DNA of 22,636 nucleotides, from positions 1 through 22,636 of the forward strand of contig DLBG01000040.1 in the NCBI GenBank assembly GCA_002494135.1. The letters are read 5' to 3'. The translations under genes were made by a program, and so were the position numbers. Of this stretch, positions 15,472 through 21,800 are shown piece after piece. The notes beneath the pieces were generated by a model. That model ran no database searches, had not been told where the DNA came from, and worked only from the letters and a program-made list of their open reading frames with translations. This stretch comes from Lachnospiraceae bacterium UBA7027. GTDB taxonomy: Bacteria > Bacillota > Clostridia > Lachnospirales > Lachnospiraceae. The number at the start of each line of letters is the position of its first letter. The stretch's first letter is position 1.

Positions 15472-16086
15472 ATGATTAAAACAGCAATAATACTGGCTAT
15501 TATAGGGCATATTTTATGTGGTGTGTGCGATGCGTTATTAACTTATACACCGAACGGTAAACTCGGTGTGAAAGATGCTAAAGACCCGGGAAAAATGGCA
15601 GAACTGTTTAAAGGTACACCCTTGAGGAATTCTTTGTTATCTATGGTGCTGGGTACCCTGGCAATCACACTTTTCGGATTTGGTTATCTGGCAATGAGTT
15701 ACTGGATGAAGGAGTATTCAGCTTTGGCATCCAATTTCATGCTGATTGCATCCGTAACATTCCTTGTATTTATTGTTGTACATCATGTCATTTGCGGAAT
15801 CGTGGAATGGCTCTTTATTCGAATGGATTTAAAATCGGAATCCCTGGAAGCGGCTTTAGATTTACAGAAAAAGACCATTGTTACAATGTTTGTCGGTTAT
15901 GCGGCGTTGCTGGTTTTTGTTGTAACACTGTTTGTGATGATTGTCAGCGGCAAAACGTCAATTCCGGCATGGGGATGCGTTTTTAACACGGCTGTATTCT
16001 TGATTCCGATGGCGGCAACAAAACTTCCGGCAAAGGGAAATATAGCGGGATCATTGATGTTTATTGGGTTGCTGATTTTAATATAG
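15472..16086 (+). CDS. DUF6796-like polytopic membrane protein 2
   Basis: The 204-residue protein has about six membrane helices. Helix 1 reads GHILCGVCDALLTYTPNG, with the family's central Asp. LRNSLLSMVLGTLAITLFGFGY corresponds to helix 2, VHHVICG holds the His of the third part, and IPAWGCVFN is the late P-x-W-x-C turn. The C terminus is a bare hydrophobic helix. It is shorter than its neighbours and closest in layout to the 216-residue protein 38 bases downstream, so the two are probably a tandem duplication. Function unknown. The ribosome site AGAGGAACCGG precedes ATG 15472. Confidence 0.72.
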   Translation: MIKTAIILAIIGHILCGVCDALLTYTPNGKLGVKDAKDPGKMAELFKGTPLRNSLLSMVLGTLAITLFGFGYLAMSYWMKEYSALASNFMLIASVTFLVFIVVHHVICGIVEWLFIRMDLKSESLEAALDLQKKTIVTMFVGYAALLVFVVTLFVMIVSGKTSIPAWGCVFNTAVFLIPMAATKLPAKGNIAGSLMFIGLLILI

Positions 16087-16124
16087 GCAAATTAATATCG
16101 TTTGAAAAATCGGAGAGCAGTTAT

Positions 16125-16775
16125 ATGAACCAATATGTCATAATCGGAATTATCGGTATCGTTTTAAATCTACTGGCGGCACTGGCGGATGTTCCGCTGG
16201 TTAAACCCGGGAAGCTTGATCCGAAGGAAAAATTTACAATCAGAGAGGTGAATCCATGGTGGAAAGATGTTACGGATAAGAGATTCATACTGTCTTTCTG
16301 GCTTTCGTTTCTGGGGCAGCCCGGAGCGTATCTGGTCATGTGGTTTCTGGCGGATCTGATTTCAGGGCAGAATGAACCACTTGCGCTTGCATTACGTATC
16401 AATACCTTTATCGGCTGTTATACCGGCCTTTTGTGCCATGTAGCCTATTGTATAAAGCCGCTTGTATACAGAAGAATATGCGATAAAATTTCGGATGAAG
16501 CGAGTGCGGAAGTACTTAAGGCCATTGATCCCGTAATTAAATTTCCTTTAATTATCGGTTTTATTTCGCTGTGGCTCGGAGGAACGGTTATTATATCCAT
16601 TGCCATTCTGACGGGAGCACTTCCGGTTTCCAAATGGTGTCTTCTTTTGAATCCTGTTGTTTCAATCATCGTATTGATGTTACTGAAAAAACTGGGAGTA
16701 AGGATTATCGGTCCGCTGGGAGTGGGATTTATGCTGTTCTCGGTATTGCTAATCATAGCGGGTACAGGTGTATAA
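16125..16775 (+). CDS. DUF6796-like polytopic membrane protein 3
   Basis: The 216-residue protein has about six helices. Helix 1 is IVLNLLAALADVPLV, again with an Asp inside the helix. A soluble loop with NPWWKDV follows, then FWLSFLGQPGAYLV (helix 2), CYTGLLCHVAYC (helix 3 with His) and VSKWCLLLNP (late turn). These anchor points match the 204-residue gene before it. The gene ends just before a strong terminator and a new operator-controlled promoter, so it closes the transcription unit that began upstream. The ribosome site GGAGAG is at 16112-16117. Role unknown; a transporter, carotenoid/lipid-binding or sensor protein cannot be told apart from sequence. Confidence 0.72.
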   Translation: MNQYVIIGIIGIVLNLLAALADVPLVKPGKLDPKEKFTIREVNPWWKDVTDKRFILSFWLSFLGQPGAYLVMWFLADLISGQNEPLALALRINTFIGCYTGLLCHVAYCIKPLVYRRICDKISDEASAEVLKAIDPVIKFPLIIGFISLWLGGTVIISIAILTGALPVSKWCLLLNPVVSIIVLMLLKKLGVRIIGPLGVGFMLFSVLLIIAGTGV

Positions 16776-16789
16776 GACAAAAGACACCG

Positions 16790-16820
16790 CGGCAGACTTG
16801 ACAAGTCTGCCGTTATTATA
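16790..16820 (+). terminator. Intrinsic terminator ending the 8.9-16.8 kb unit
   Basis: CGGCAGACTT (16790-16799) pairs perfectly with AAGTCTGCCG (16803-16812) around GAC, followed by TTATTATATA. Its loop and right arm contain the -35 box of the next promoter. Confidence 0.8.
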
Positions 16821-16826
16821 TATACT
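16798..16826 (+). promoter_or_regulatory. Sigma-A promoter of the DUF3793-flavodoxin unit
   Basis: A perfect TTGACA (16798-16803), a 17-base spacer and TATACT (16821-16826) make the strongest promoter in the window. The -35 box is embedded in the upstream terminator hairpin. The start would be near 16833, just before the operator at 16835-16850. Confidence 0.75.
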
Positions 16827-16834
16827 GTCTTATG

Positions 16835-16850
16835 GTTAGTTACGACTAAC
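16835..16850. promoter_or_regulatory. Operator palindrome GTTAG-N6-CTAAC (DUF3793 O1)
   Basis: GTTAG (16835-16839), spacer TTACGA, CTAAC (16846-16850). It begins about two bases after the expected transcription start, a position suited to repression. Confidence 0.7.
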
Positions 16851-16868
16851 TATTTTTTAAGGACAATG

Positions 16869-16884
16869 GTTAGATATAACTAAC
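16869..16884. promoter_or_regulatory. Operator palindrome GTTAG-N6-CTAAC (DUF3793 O2)
   Basis: GTTAG (16869-16873), spacer ATATAA, CTAAC (16880-16884). It is offset by 34 bases from O1 and lies in the leader, 64 bases before the start codon. Confidence 0.7.
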
Positions 16885-16947
16885 TAATGGCTGCGGTTTA
16901 TTTAATATTCGAGTCATCGAAAGGTGTTAACCGAAAGGAGAGAAGAA

Positions 16948-17523
16948 TTGTCCGATCAGATTATCGTAGAGAATTGTTCACCGACTTTAGCGGGATTGAA
17001 AACGGGAAATCTGTTTTCCTGCGAGTACAAAAGAAAAAAAGAAGTGCGGGACTATTTAAGAAGACTGAACATGCTTCTTTACAAAAAAGGGATTCGCATT
17101 GTTCCGGTGAAGTATTACGAAAAGCGTGTTGTGCTTTATATGTACAGGCCGGGTCTTTTGCGCCGGGATTTAAACAACGGAATCGCAAAGAATGTTATTG
17201 AAACGCTTGGATATAATGCGGAGAACGCGGAATTCTGTGTGGCCTGTCTGGCTCGTCGTATGAAAGAAAATGCCACGCAGGATAATTTTCCTCATGAGGT
17301 TGGGTTCTTCTTAGGATACCCGCCGGAAGATGTGGTCGGCTTTATGCAGCATAATGCGAAGGAATGCAAATGCGTCGGATGCTGGAAGGTATACAGCGAT
17401 GTGGAAAGTGCAAATAAAACGTTTGCCGCATACAAGAAATGCACGAACCGGTTTCTTTGCAGATACAAAGAGGGTGCCTCCCTCGAACAGTTAACGGTTG
17501 CTATGCCTCAGATGGTGCAATGA
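16948..17523 (+). CDS. DUF3793 family protein
   Basis: The 191-residue product matches DUF3793: an N-terminal SPTLAGLKTGNLF segment, KGIRIVPVKYY and VLYMYRP strands, and a C-terminal part with FPHEVGFFLGYPPEDVVGFM, CVGCWKVY and KKCTNRF. Members are common beside flavodoxin in Clostridia and have no established function. The conserved cysteines (C in ENCSP, the CKCVGCW group and KKCTNR) suggest metal or haem handling, but that is inference. I set the start at TTG 16948 because AAAGGAG lies at 16934-16940 with ideal spacing; an earlier in-frame start at 16924 is poorly placed. Two GTTAG-N6-CTAAC operators and a strong promoter precede it, and flavodoxin follows after 110 bases. Confidence 0.85.
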   Translation: MSDQIIVENCSPTLAGLKTGNLFSCEYKRKKEVRDYLRRLNMLLYKKGIRIVPVKYYEKRVVLYMYRPGLLRRDLNNGIAKNVIETLGYNAENAEFCVACLARRMKENATQDNFPHEVGFFLGYPPEDVVGFMQHNAKECKCVGCWKVYSDVESANKTFAAYKKCTNRFLCRYKEGASLEQLTVAMPQMVQ

Positions 17524-17549
17524 TTCATTCATTGTGGCACCAATCTGAG
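17507..17549 (+). promoter_or_regulatory. mRNA stem-loop across the DUF3793 stop codon
   Basis: CTCAGAT (17507-17513), GGTGC (17514-17518) and AATGA (17519-17523) pair with TCATT (17529-17533), GCACC (17537-17541) and ATCTGAG (17543-17549), with small bulges and a TTCAT loop. The stop codon TGA is in the stem. There is no T-run, so it is a poor terminator and more likely an RNA processing or stability element between DUF3793 and flavodoxin. Confidence 0.5.
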
Positions 17550-17633
17550 TGGCTTTAACAAGTAACATAAATACACAATAAGCAAAGGGAACAAATACAT
17601 ATATGTGTTTTGGATTCCCGGAAAGGAAATCAT

Positions 17634-18053
17634 ATGAAAGCAGCAGTAGTTTTTTGGAGTGGCACAGGTAATACGGAGGCGATGGCAGATGCAGTCGCTG
17701 AGGGTTTAAAAGGAGCCGGTGCGGAAGTAAGTACATTTAAGCCTGCGGATTTTAACGCAGACAAAGTAGCGGAGTTTGATGCAATTGCATTCGGATGCCC
17801 CGCAATGGGAGCAGAGGTTTTGGAAGAAGATGAATTCGAGCCGATGTTTGCAGGACTTGAAAGCGCATTATCCGGAAAGAAAATCGCGTTATTCGGTTCT
17901 TACGGATGGGGCGACGGACAGTGGATGCGCGACTGGGAAGAGCGCTCAAAGGCAGCAGGCGCAGTTCTTACCACTGATTCCGTAATGGCAAACAATGAGC
18001 CGGACGATGATGCAATCGCAGCATGCAAGGCGCTTGGCGCAAGTCTTGTGTAA
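17634..18053 (+). CDS. Flavodoxin (short chain)
   Basis: The 139-residue protein is a short-chain flavodoxin. The FMN phosphate loop is WSGTGNTE (8-15). A loop FGCPAMGAEVLEEDE matches the 60s region, and FGSYGWGDGQWMRDW (about 87-101) the 90s region that stacks on the flavin. Flavodoxins carry one-electron transfer and replace ferredoxin when iron is scarce, so control by the same operators as feo makes sense. ATG 17634 is chosen because GGAAAGGA is directly upstream; the in-frame TTG at 17610 is rejected. A ten-base palindrome ACATATATGT lies at 17597-17606 before the ribosome site. It may share the DUF3793 transcript, and no clear terminator follows. Confidence 0.95.
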   Translation: MKAAVVFWSGTGNTEAMADAVAEGLKGAGAEVSTFKPADFNADKVAEFDAIAFGCPAMGAEVLEEDEFEPMFAGLESALSGKKIALFGSYGWGDGQWMRDWEERSKAAGAVLTTDSVMANNEPDDDAIAACKALGASLV

Positions 18054-18125
18054 ATTCACATAGATGTAAAAAGCGTAAAGGAATATTAATAAAACGGGGA
18101 GCGGCATTGGGAGAGAGGTGTAATT

Positions 18126-18917
18126 ATGCAATTTGTAGAAAAAGGAATTGAAAACGAAAAAACACTGATGCTGCTCCCCGGCACTTGCTGTAATTGGGAA
18201 ACGAATTTCATGCGGGTCATTCCGGAACTGGAGAAGAAGTATCACTTAATCTGTGTAAACTACGACGGGTTTGACGGCAGTGATGCGATTTTTCCGGATA
18301 TCCTGACAGTCACGGAAAAGATAGAAGCATACATTAGGGAAAACTTTGGCGGAAGGCTTGACGGAGCGCTGGGTTCGTCCCTTGGCGGAACTTTTGTGGG
18401 ACAGCTTATCACAAGAGGAAATGTGCACATCGATCATGGGATTTTCGGCAGCAGCGATCTTGATCAAAGCGGAAAGGTAAGCGCAAAACTCCAGTCTTTA
18501 CTTGTTGTTCCTTTGCTGACAGGAGTAACAAAAAGTACAGCCAAAAAGAATAAAACAAAAGAAAAACTGAAGAAGTTCTTTGATATGGATGATGTGTCGG
18601 CGGAAACCTTTGTGGAATGCTTTTCAAAGTTCAGTCCGGAGTCCGTAAAGAACGAGTACTATACAGACCTGTTAACGCATTTGCATGAAGATACGTATGT
18701 GGAAGGCACAAAAGTCCATTTTATCTATGCCAATAAAATGGGCAAGCGATATAAGAAGCGGTATTTGAAATATTTCCGGAATCCCGACATCCGTGAATTT
18801 GACATGCAGCATGAACAATGGTTGTTTGGCGGTGAAAAGTATGCTATACCTGTGCTTGAAAGCATTGATGATATGATGGGTTATCGGCCGGGTAAAAATG
18901 AGCAGAATTATTTTTGA
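18126..18917 (+). CDS. Alpha/beta hydrolase, paralogue of the gene at 9462
   Basis: The 263-residue protein has LMLLPGTCCNW (oxyanion region, about 14-24), VIPELEKKYHLICVNYDG (31-48), the nucleophile elbow G-S-S85-L-G-G, and a late M-Q-H-E-Q-W that offers the catalytic His (about 238). N-terminal spacing is identical to the hydrolase at 9462 (VIPxLEKKYHLI and nucleophile at residue 85), so they are paralogues. The elbow region LDGALGSSLGG is intact and activity is likely. The ribosome site GAGAGGTG precedes ATG 18126. The last 20 bases overlap the next gene. It lies 72 bases after flavodoxin with no evident terminator, so it may also be under iron control. Substrate unknown. Confidence 0.82.
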   Translation: MQFVEKGIENEKTLMLLPGTCCNWETNFMRVIPELEKKYHLICVNYDGFDGSDAIFPDILTVTEKIEAYIRENFGGRLDGALGSSLGGTFVGQLITRGNVHIDHGIFGSSDLDQSGKVSAKLQSLLVVPLLTGVTKSTAKKNKTKEKLKKFFDMDDVSAETFVECFSKFSPESVKNEYYTDLLTHLHEDTYVEGTKVHFIYANKMGKRYKKRYLKYFRNPDIREFDMQHEQWLFGGEKYAIPVLESIDDMMGYRPGKNEQNYF

Positions 18918-19281
18918 AAATGAATATGTTATCGTCGTGGAAGTCTTCTTTGAAGGGAAATGGTATGAGCTGGAGGCATTTATCCTTGATAAAGAGTACT
19001 TAAGTAAACTGCAGAATATCAACAAAGAATGCACCGGAGCGTTTTGCAGATACGGGGTGGCAGTCAGTGATTTCCAAAATCCCGTGATTGATTTTAACAG
19101 GAATAATACGTATATCCAGCGCGAAGGAAACAATCAGGATTTCGGTATATTTGATTCGCCGGATGAGATGTTAAAAGAGCATCATCAGGAACTCTCGGCA
19201 ATTAAGAGGTTTGCATACCGGTATTACGGAAGGCATATGATGAATCGAAATGTCAAAAGAATTCGGATGGTTTCCCCTTGA
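18898..19281 (+). CDS. Small soluble protein, unknown
   Basis: The 127-residue product has a beta-rich N terminus (RIIFENEYVIVVEVFFEGKWYELEAFIL) followed by a polar, partly helical C-terminal half that ends basic (RNVKRIRMVSP). There are two cysteines (ECTGAFC) and no membrane helix or signal peptide. I do not recognise the family. Its ATG lies inside the end of the preceding hydrolase gene, in another frame (20-base overlap), a sign of coupled translation and perhaps of working together. The stop (19279-19281) sits inside the -35 box of the next promoter. An overlapping start further upstream is not available in frame. Confidence that it is a real gene comes from its length and this coupling. 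Confidence 0.65.
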   Translation: MSRIIFENEYVIVVEVFFEGKWYELEAFILDKEYLSKLQNINKECTGAFCRYGVAVSDFQNPVIDFNRNNTYIQREGNNQDFGIFDSPDEMLKEHHQELSAIKRFAYRYYGRHMMNRNVKRIRMVSP

Positions 19282-19306
19282 AAAAAACGTGTAATTGTCA
19301 TAAAAT
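19278..19306 (+). promoter_or_regulatory. Candidate sigma-A promoter before DUF454
   Basis: TTGAAA (19278-19283), a 17-base spacer and TAAAAT (19301-19306). The -10 box is two bases from the operator at 19308-19323, the same arrangement as P1-O1 at feo. A hairpin at 19328-19350 would follow within about 40 nucleotides. Confidence 0.6.
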
Positions 19307-19307
19307 A

Positions 19308-19323
19308 GTTAGCGGTGACTAAC
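19308..19323. promoter_or_regulatory. Operator palindrome GTTAG-N6-CTAAC (DUF454 O1)
   Basis: GTTAG (19308-19312), spacer CGGTGA, CTAAC (19319-19323). It overlaps the expected transcription start of the promoter above. Confidence 0.7.
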
Positions 19324-19327
19324 TACG

Positions 19328-19357
19328 TAATGCGCCATGACGGCGCATTATTTTATG
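19328..19357 (+). terminator. Terminator or attenuator between the two DUF454 operators
   Basis: TAATGCGCC (19328-19336) pairs perfectly with GGCGCATTA (19342-19350) around ATGAC, followed by TTTTAT. It ends the upstream hydrolase unit and, lying downstream of the candidate promoter, could also attenuate DUF454. Confidence 0.75.
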
Positions 19358-19364
19358 AATAGCG

Positions 19365-19380
19365 GTTAGATGCAACTAAC
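19365..19380. promoter_or_regulatory. Operator palindrome GTTAG-N6-CTAAC (DUF454 O2)
   Basis: GTTAG (19365-19369), spacer ATGCAA, CTAAC (19376-19380). It lies 22 bases before the chosen GTG start; a nominal in-frame ATG at 19370 falls inside the operator and is not used. Confidence 0.7.
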
Positions 19381-19402
19381 AATATGGAGACATAAAAAAG
19401 AA

Positions 19403-19804
19403 GTGAGAGTTAAGAAAATTATATTCATTGTGATTGGCTGTATTTGTCTGGCACTGGGAACGGTCGGAGTAGTGCTTCCGATCCTTCCGACAACCCCGTT
19501 TTATCTGGTATCGGCATACTGCTTTGCCAGAAGTTCCGACAGGCTGAACAATTGGTTTAAGGGTACAAAGCTTTATAAAAAGCACCTGGAATCTTTTGTG
19601 GAAAAGAGGGGAATGCTTGTGTCAACCAAGGCAAGTATCTTGACTACAGTTACGATTCTTATGGGTCTTGGATTCTTTTTTATGTCAAGAAAAGGAATCT
19701 GGATTCCCTGCATCATACTCGCGGTGGTATGGACTGCACATATGATTTACTTTCTGTTCTTTGTAAAAACAATAAAGCGGGAGGCAGTTGCGGAAGATGA
19801 ATGA
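19403..19804 (+). CDS. DUF454 (YbaN-like) inner-membrane protein
   Basis: The 133-residue product is a clear DUF454 member: KKIIFIVIGCICLALGTVG as helix 1, the family motif LPILPTTPF (25-33), YCFARSSDRLNNWF, then two closely spaced helices (about 77-94 and 98-115) and a charged tail. The family is widespread, YbaN in Escherichia coli is a member, and its role is not settled. GTG 19403 is used because homologues start with M-x-KKII and GGAGA lies at 19386-19390; spacing is a little long. A short ATGGAGACATAA reading frame at 19384-19395 lies between the ribosome site and start and may influence translation. It heads the third operator-controlled unit, with DUF6796-like 4 following 45 bases later. 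Confidence 0.85.
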   Translation: MRVKKIIFIVIGCICLALGTVGVVLPILPTTPFYLVSAYCFARSSDRLNNWFKGTKLYKKHLESFVEKRGMLVSTKASILTTVTILMGLGFFFMSRKGIWIPCIILAVVWTAHMIYFLFFVKTIKREAVAEDE

Positions 19805-19849
19805 TACTTTCAAATGACAAGTAACAGCAAAGGAAAAACGGGAGACAAA

Positions 19850-20521
19850 ATGAATAACAAAACAAAGAGAACAATAGGATTAATATGTGGTCTGCTTGGG
19901 TGTATGTGTTATGGCGGCGGAGACTGGCTGATGATGTATGGGAATCCGGCGCATACCGGGAAACTGATATGGCTGACAGCCGGTACCGCACAGATTCCGC
20001 AGTGGAGATATATCCTTGCCATGGCGCTTGCTTTTCCGGGAATTATTTTTTACGGAATAGCATTGTTTCTTATTCAGGATTATATAAAAAGCGAGAAACA
20101 CAAAAAAGTTTATCATTATCTGAATGCATTCGGGTTAACGCCATGGATTGCTCTGCATCTGATCTATGTTGTAATATTAAGCCTTTTTGCATGGCTGAAT
20201 AATAACGGGTTTGCGGGGGATGCAATCATAATTTGCGAAGGATTGTATTCGAATTTTTCATGGCTGATTGTAGTGAGTGAAGCACTGATGCTTCCGGTAT
20301 TTTTATACTGGTTTTACCTGCAGATTTCCGGAAAGACCATATTTAAAAGAGGAATGGCATTTACGAATGTGCTGGTTATATTCGGCGTTTTAAAGTTGAT
20401 TTCATCTATTATGCCGGAAAGTGCTTTCCGCCTTGGTTTTACAAACGGGCTCATGAGCGAAAGCATGATAATCTGGTTTGTAATAATCTTTACGGGGATT
20501 GGAATAGATCGAAAGAGGTAA
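19850..20521 (+). CDS. DUF6796-like polytopic membrane protein 4
   Basis: The 223-residue protein has about six membrane helices. Helix 1 contains GGGDWLMMYG (Asp inside the helix), then WRYILAMALAFPGIIFYGIAL (helix 2), ALHLIYVV (helix 3 His) and several C-terminal helices. Compared with the copies at 15472 and 16125, the late P-x-W-x-C turn is lost. ATG 19850 is preceded by GGGAGA and is preferred over ATG 19814, which lies ten bases past the previous stop but lacks a ribosome site. Function unknown. It sits between DUF454 and an ICMT-type methyltransferase gene in one operon. Confidence 0.78.
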   Translation: MNNKTKRTIGLICGLLGCMCYGGGDWLMMYGNPAHTGKLIWLTAGTAQIPQWRYILAMALAFPGIIFYGIALFLIQDYIKSEKHKKVYHYLNAFGLTPWIALHLIYVVILSLFAWLNNNGFAGDAIIICEGLYSNFSWLIVVSEALMLPVFLYWFYLQISGKTIFKRGMAFTNVLVIFGVLKLISSIMPESAFRLGFTNGLMSESMIIWFVIIFTGIGIDRKR

Positions 20522-20567
20522 GGATTAAGCTAATATGGAAAAGGCAAAGTAGTTGCAGGAGTTTGTT

Positions 20568-21104
20568 ATGTTAAAGAATTTTGTGAAAGAAGGGCAGAAG
20601 CTGCCGCTATACGGTGTCGGTCCGTTTATTGTATATGGAATGGTAATGGTAACCGCAATCGGAATTGTTTTGCTTGGGCATGTGTTTAAAATCGGAATTT
20701 TAGGTTCGCCATGGATTTTGGTATTCAGAATAATCGGAGCTGTTCTTATTGCACTCGGCATATTCGTATGGTTTATGGGAGCGTTGCGTTCCGGAATGGA
20801 TGAGAATATATCGGAAAACAAACTCAAAACGGATGGTATTTATGCGTGGGTCCGTAATCCGATGTACAGCGGAATATGGATTGCATTAATCGGTGTAACC
20901 CTGATGTGGCATAATGTTCTGATGCTGGGTTTGCCGGTCGTTAACTGGTTAATCATGACCATTGCACTTATCAATTCGGAGGAAAAATGGTTGCTTAATC
21001 TTTATGGCAACGAATATGCCGAGTATAAAAAACGAGTGAACAGATGTATTCCGTTCTTTCCGGGAGTAAAGAAACCGGTTAAGATAGGAAGGATTTATGA
21101 ATAA
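20568..21104 (+). CDS. ICMT/PEMT-type integral membrane methyltransferase
   Basis: The 178-residue protein has about four membrane helices and the signatures of the isoprenylcysteine carboxyl methyltransferase/phospholipid methyltransferase superfamily: GIYAWVRNPMYSG (90-102) and, near the C terminus, SEEKWLLNLYG followed by EYKKRV (137-156), which build the SAM site. Such enzymes methylate carboxyl or amino groups of membrane-embedded substrates, such as lipids or prenylated molecules. ATG 20568 is preceded by GCAGGAG with six bases of spacing; the alternative at 20553 lacks one. The last eight bases overlap the start of the next DUF6796-like gene, so translation is coupled. A membrane methyltransferase fits with the hydrolases if the shared substrate is a lipid (inference). 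Confidence 0.9.
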   Translation: MLKNFVKEGQKLPLYGVGPFIVYGMVMVTAIGIVLLGHVFKIGILGSPWILVFRIIGAVLIALGIFVWFMGALRSGMDENISENKLKTDGIYAWVRNPMYSGIWIALIGVTLMWHNVLMLGLPVVNWLIMTIALINSEEKWLLNLYGNEYAEYKKRVNRCIPFFPGVKKPVKIGRIYE

Positions 21105-21783
21105 ACACAAATTACAATCTTTGATGGGAGTTATAGGCGGTATATTTTTCATGGTCGGAGACTGCCTTATATATTGTTACAAAGGAACAACGGGCGGAGA
21201 AATCGATCCGTTGTGGATTAATGTGGCGATGTGGAGATTTGTGCTCTCAGCGATACTCGGATTTATCGGTATGATTTTCATGATTCCGGCCTATCTCAGT
21301 TTTAAAAAGATGATCGATGAATCCTGCGGAAAGGTGCTCAGATTATTTACAATATTTATGGGAATAGGCGTATTTTCCACGGGATATCTTCATTTTGCAC
21401 TGGGTTCGCTTTTGCCGATCACATATAAACAGATTATTAATCTCGGAGGCCAGACGGAGCTGGCGGTCGGCGTTTGCGAACAATGGTCTGCCATATTAAC
21501 GCCCGTTAATCTGGTATTGATTATCTTTTTATGTTTTGAATATCTTGTTCATTTTATCGCTACGGTTTCGGGAAAACTGAAACTTCCGAGAGTTATGTGT
21601 CTTGTAGGGATACTCGGTGCCTTTGCAATCGGAATGATTTGGAAGCTTATTTTTAAAGGAACTGCGGTCGAAGGAGCATACGGTGCATTTGAAAGCATGG
21701 GAGAAGCACTGACTTTTCTGACGGCATTCATTTACTGGAGTAAAAGCAAAATAATTACAACGAAGAAAAATGAACAATTTTGA
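21097..21783 (+). CDS. DUF6796-like polytopic membrane protein 5
   Basis: The 228-residue protein has about six helices. Helix 1 is GVIGGIFFMVGDCLIYCYKG (G-D in the helix), helix 2 is RFVLSAILGFIGMIFMI, and helix 3 has the TGYLHFALG segment with His. A late LPRVMCLVG replaces P-x-W-x-C, and the last helix is EALTFLTAFIYW. It resembles copy 1 at 11808 in length and in the SAILG-IG helix. It overlaps the methyltransferase gene by eight bases and is followed 17 bases later by an ATC-hydrolase-like gene. The two flanking enzymes suggest that the membrane protein works with, or presents substrate to, them; that is inference only. Confidence 0.78.
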   Translation: MNKHKLQSLMGVIGGIFFMVGDCLIYCYKGTTGGEIDPLWINVAMWRFVLSAILGFIGMIFMIPAYLSFKKMIDESCGKVLRLFTIFMGIGVFSTGYLHFALGSLLPITYKQIINLGGQTELAVGVCEQWSAILTPVNLVLIIFLCFEYLVHFIATVSGKLKLPRVMCLVGILGAFAIGMIWKLIFKGTAVEGAYGAFESMGEALTFLTAFIYWSKSKIITTKKNEQF

Positions 21784-21800
21784 AAAGGGAGTGTAATCGA

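Noticed and set aside
16887..17201. A 104-codon + strand frame overlapping DUF3793
   Set aside because: It is a shadow frame; the DUF3793 frame has the good ribosome site and family motifs.
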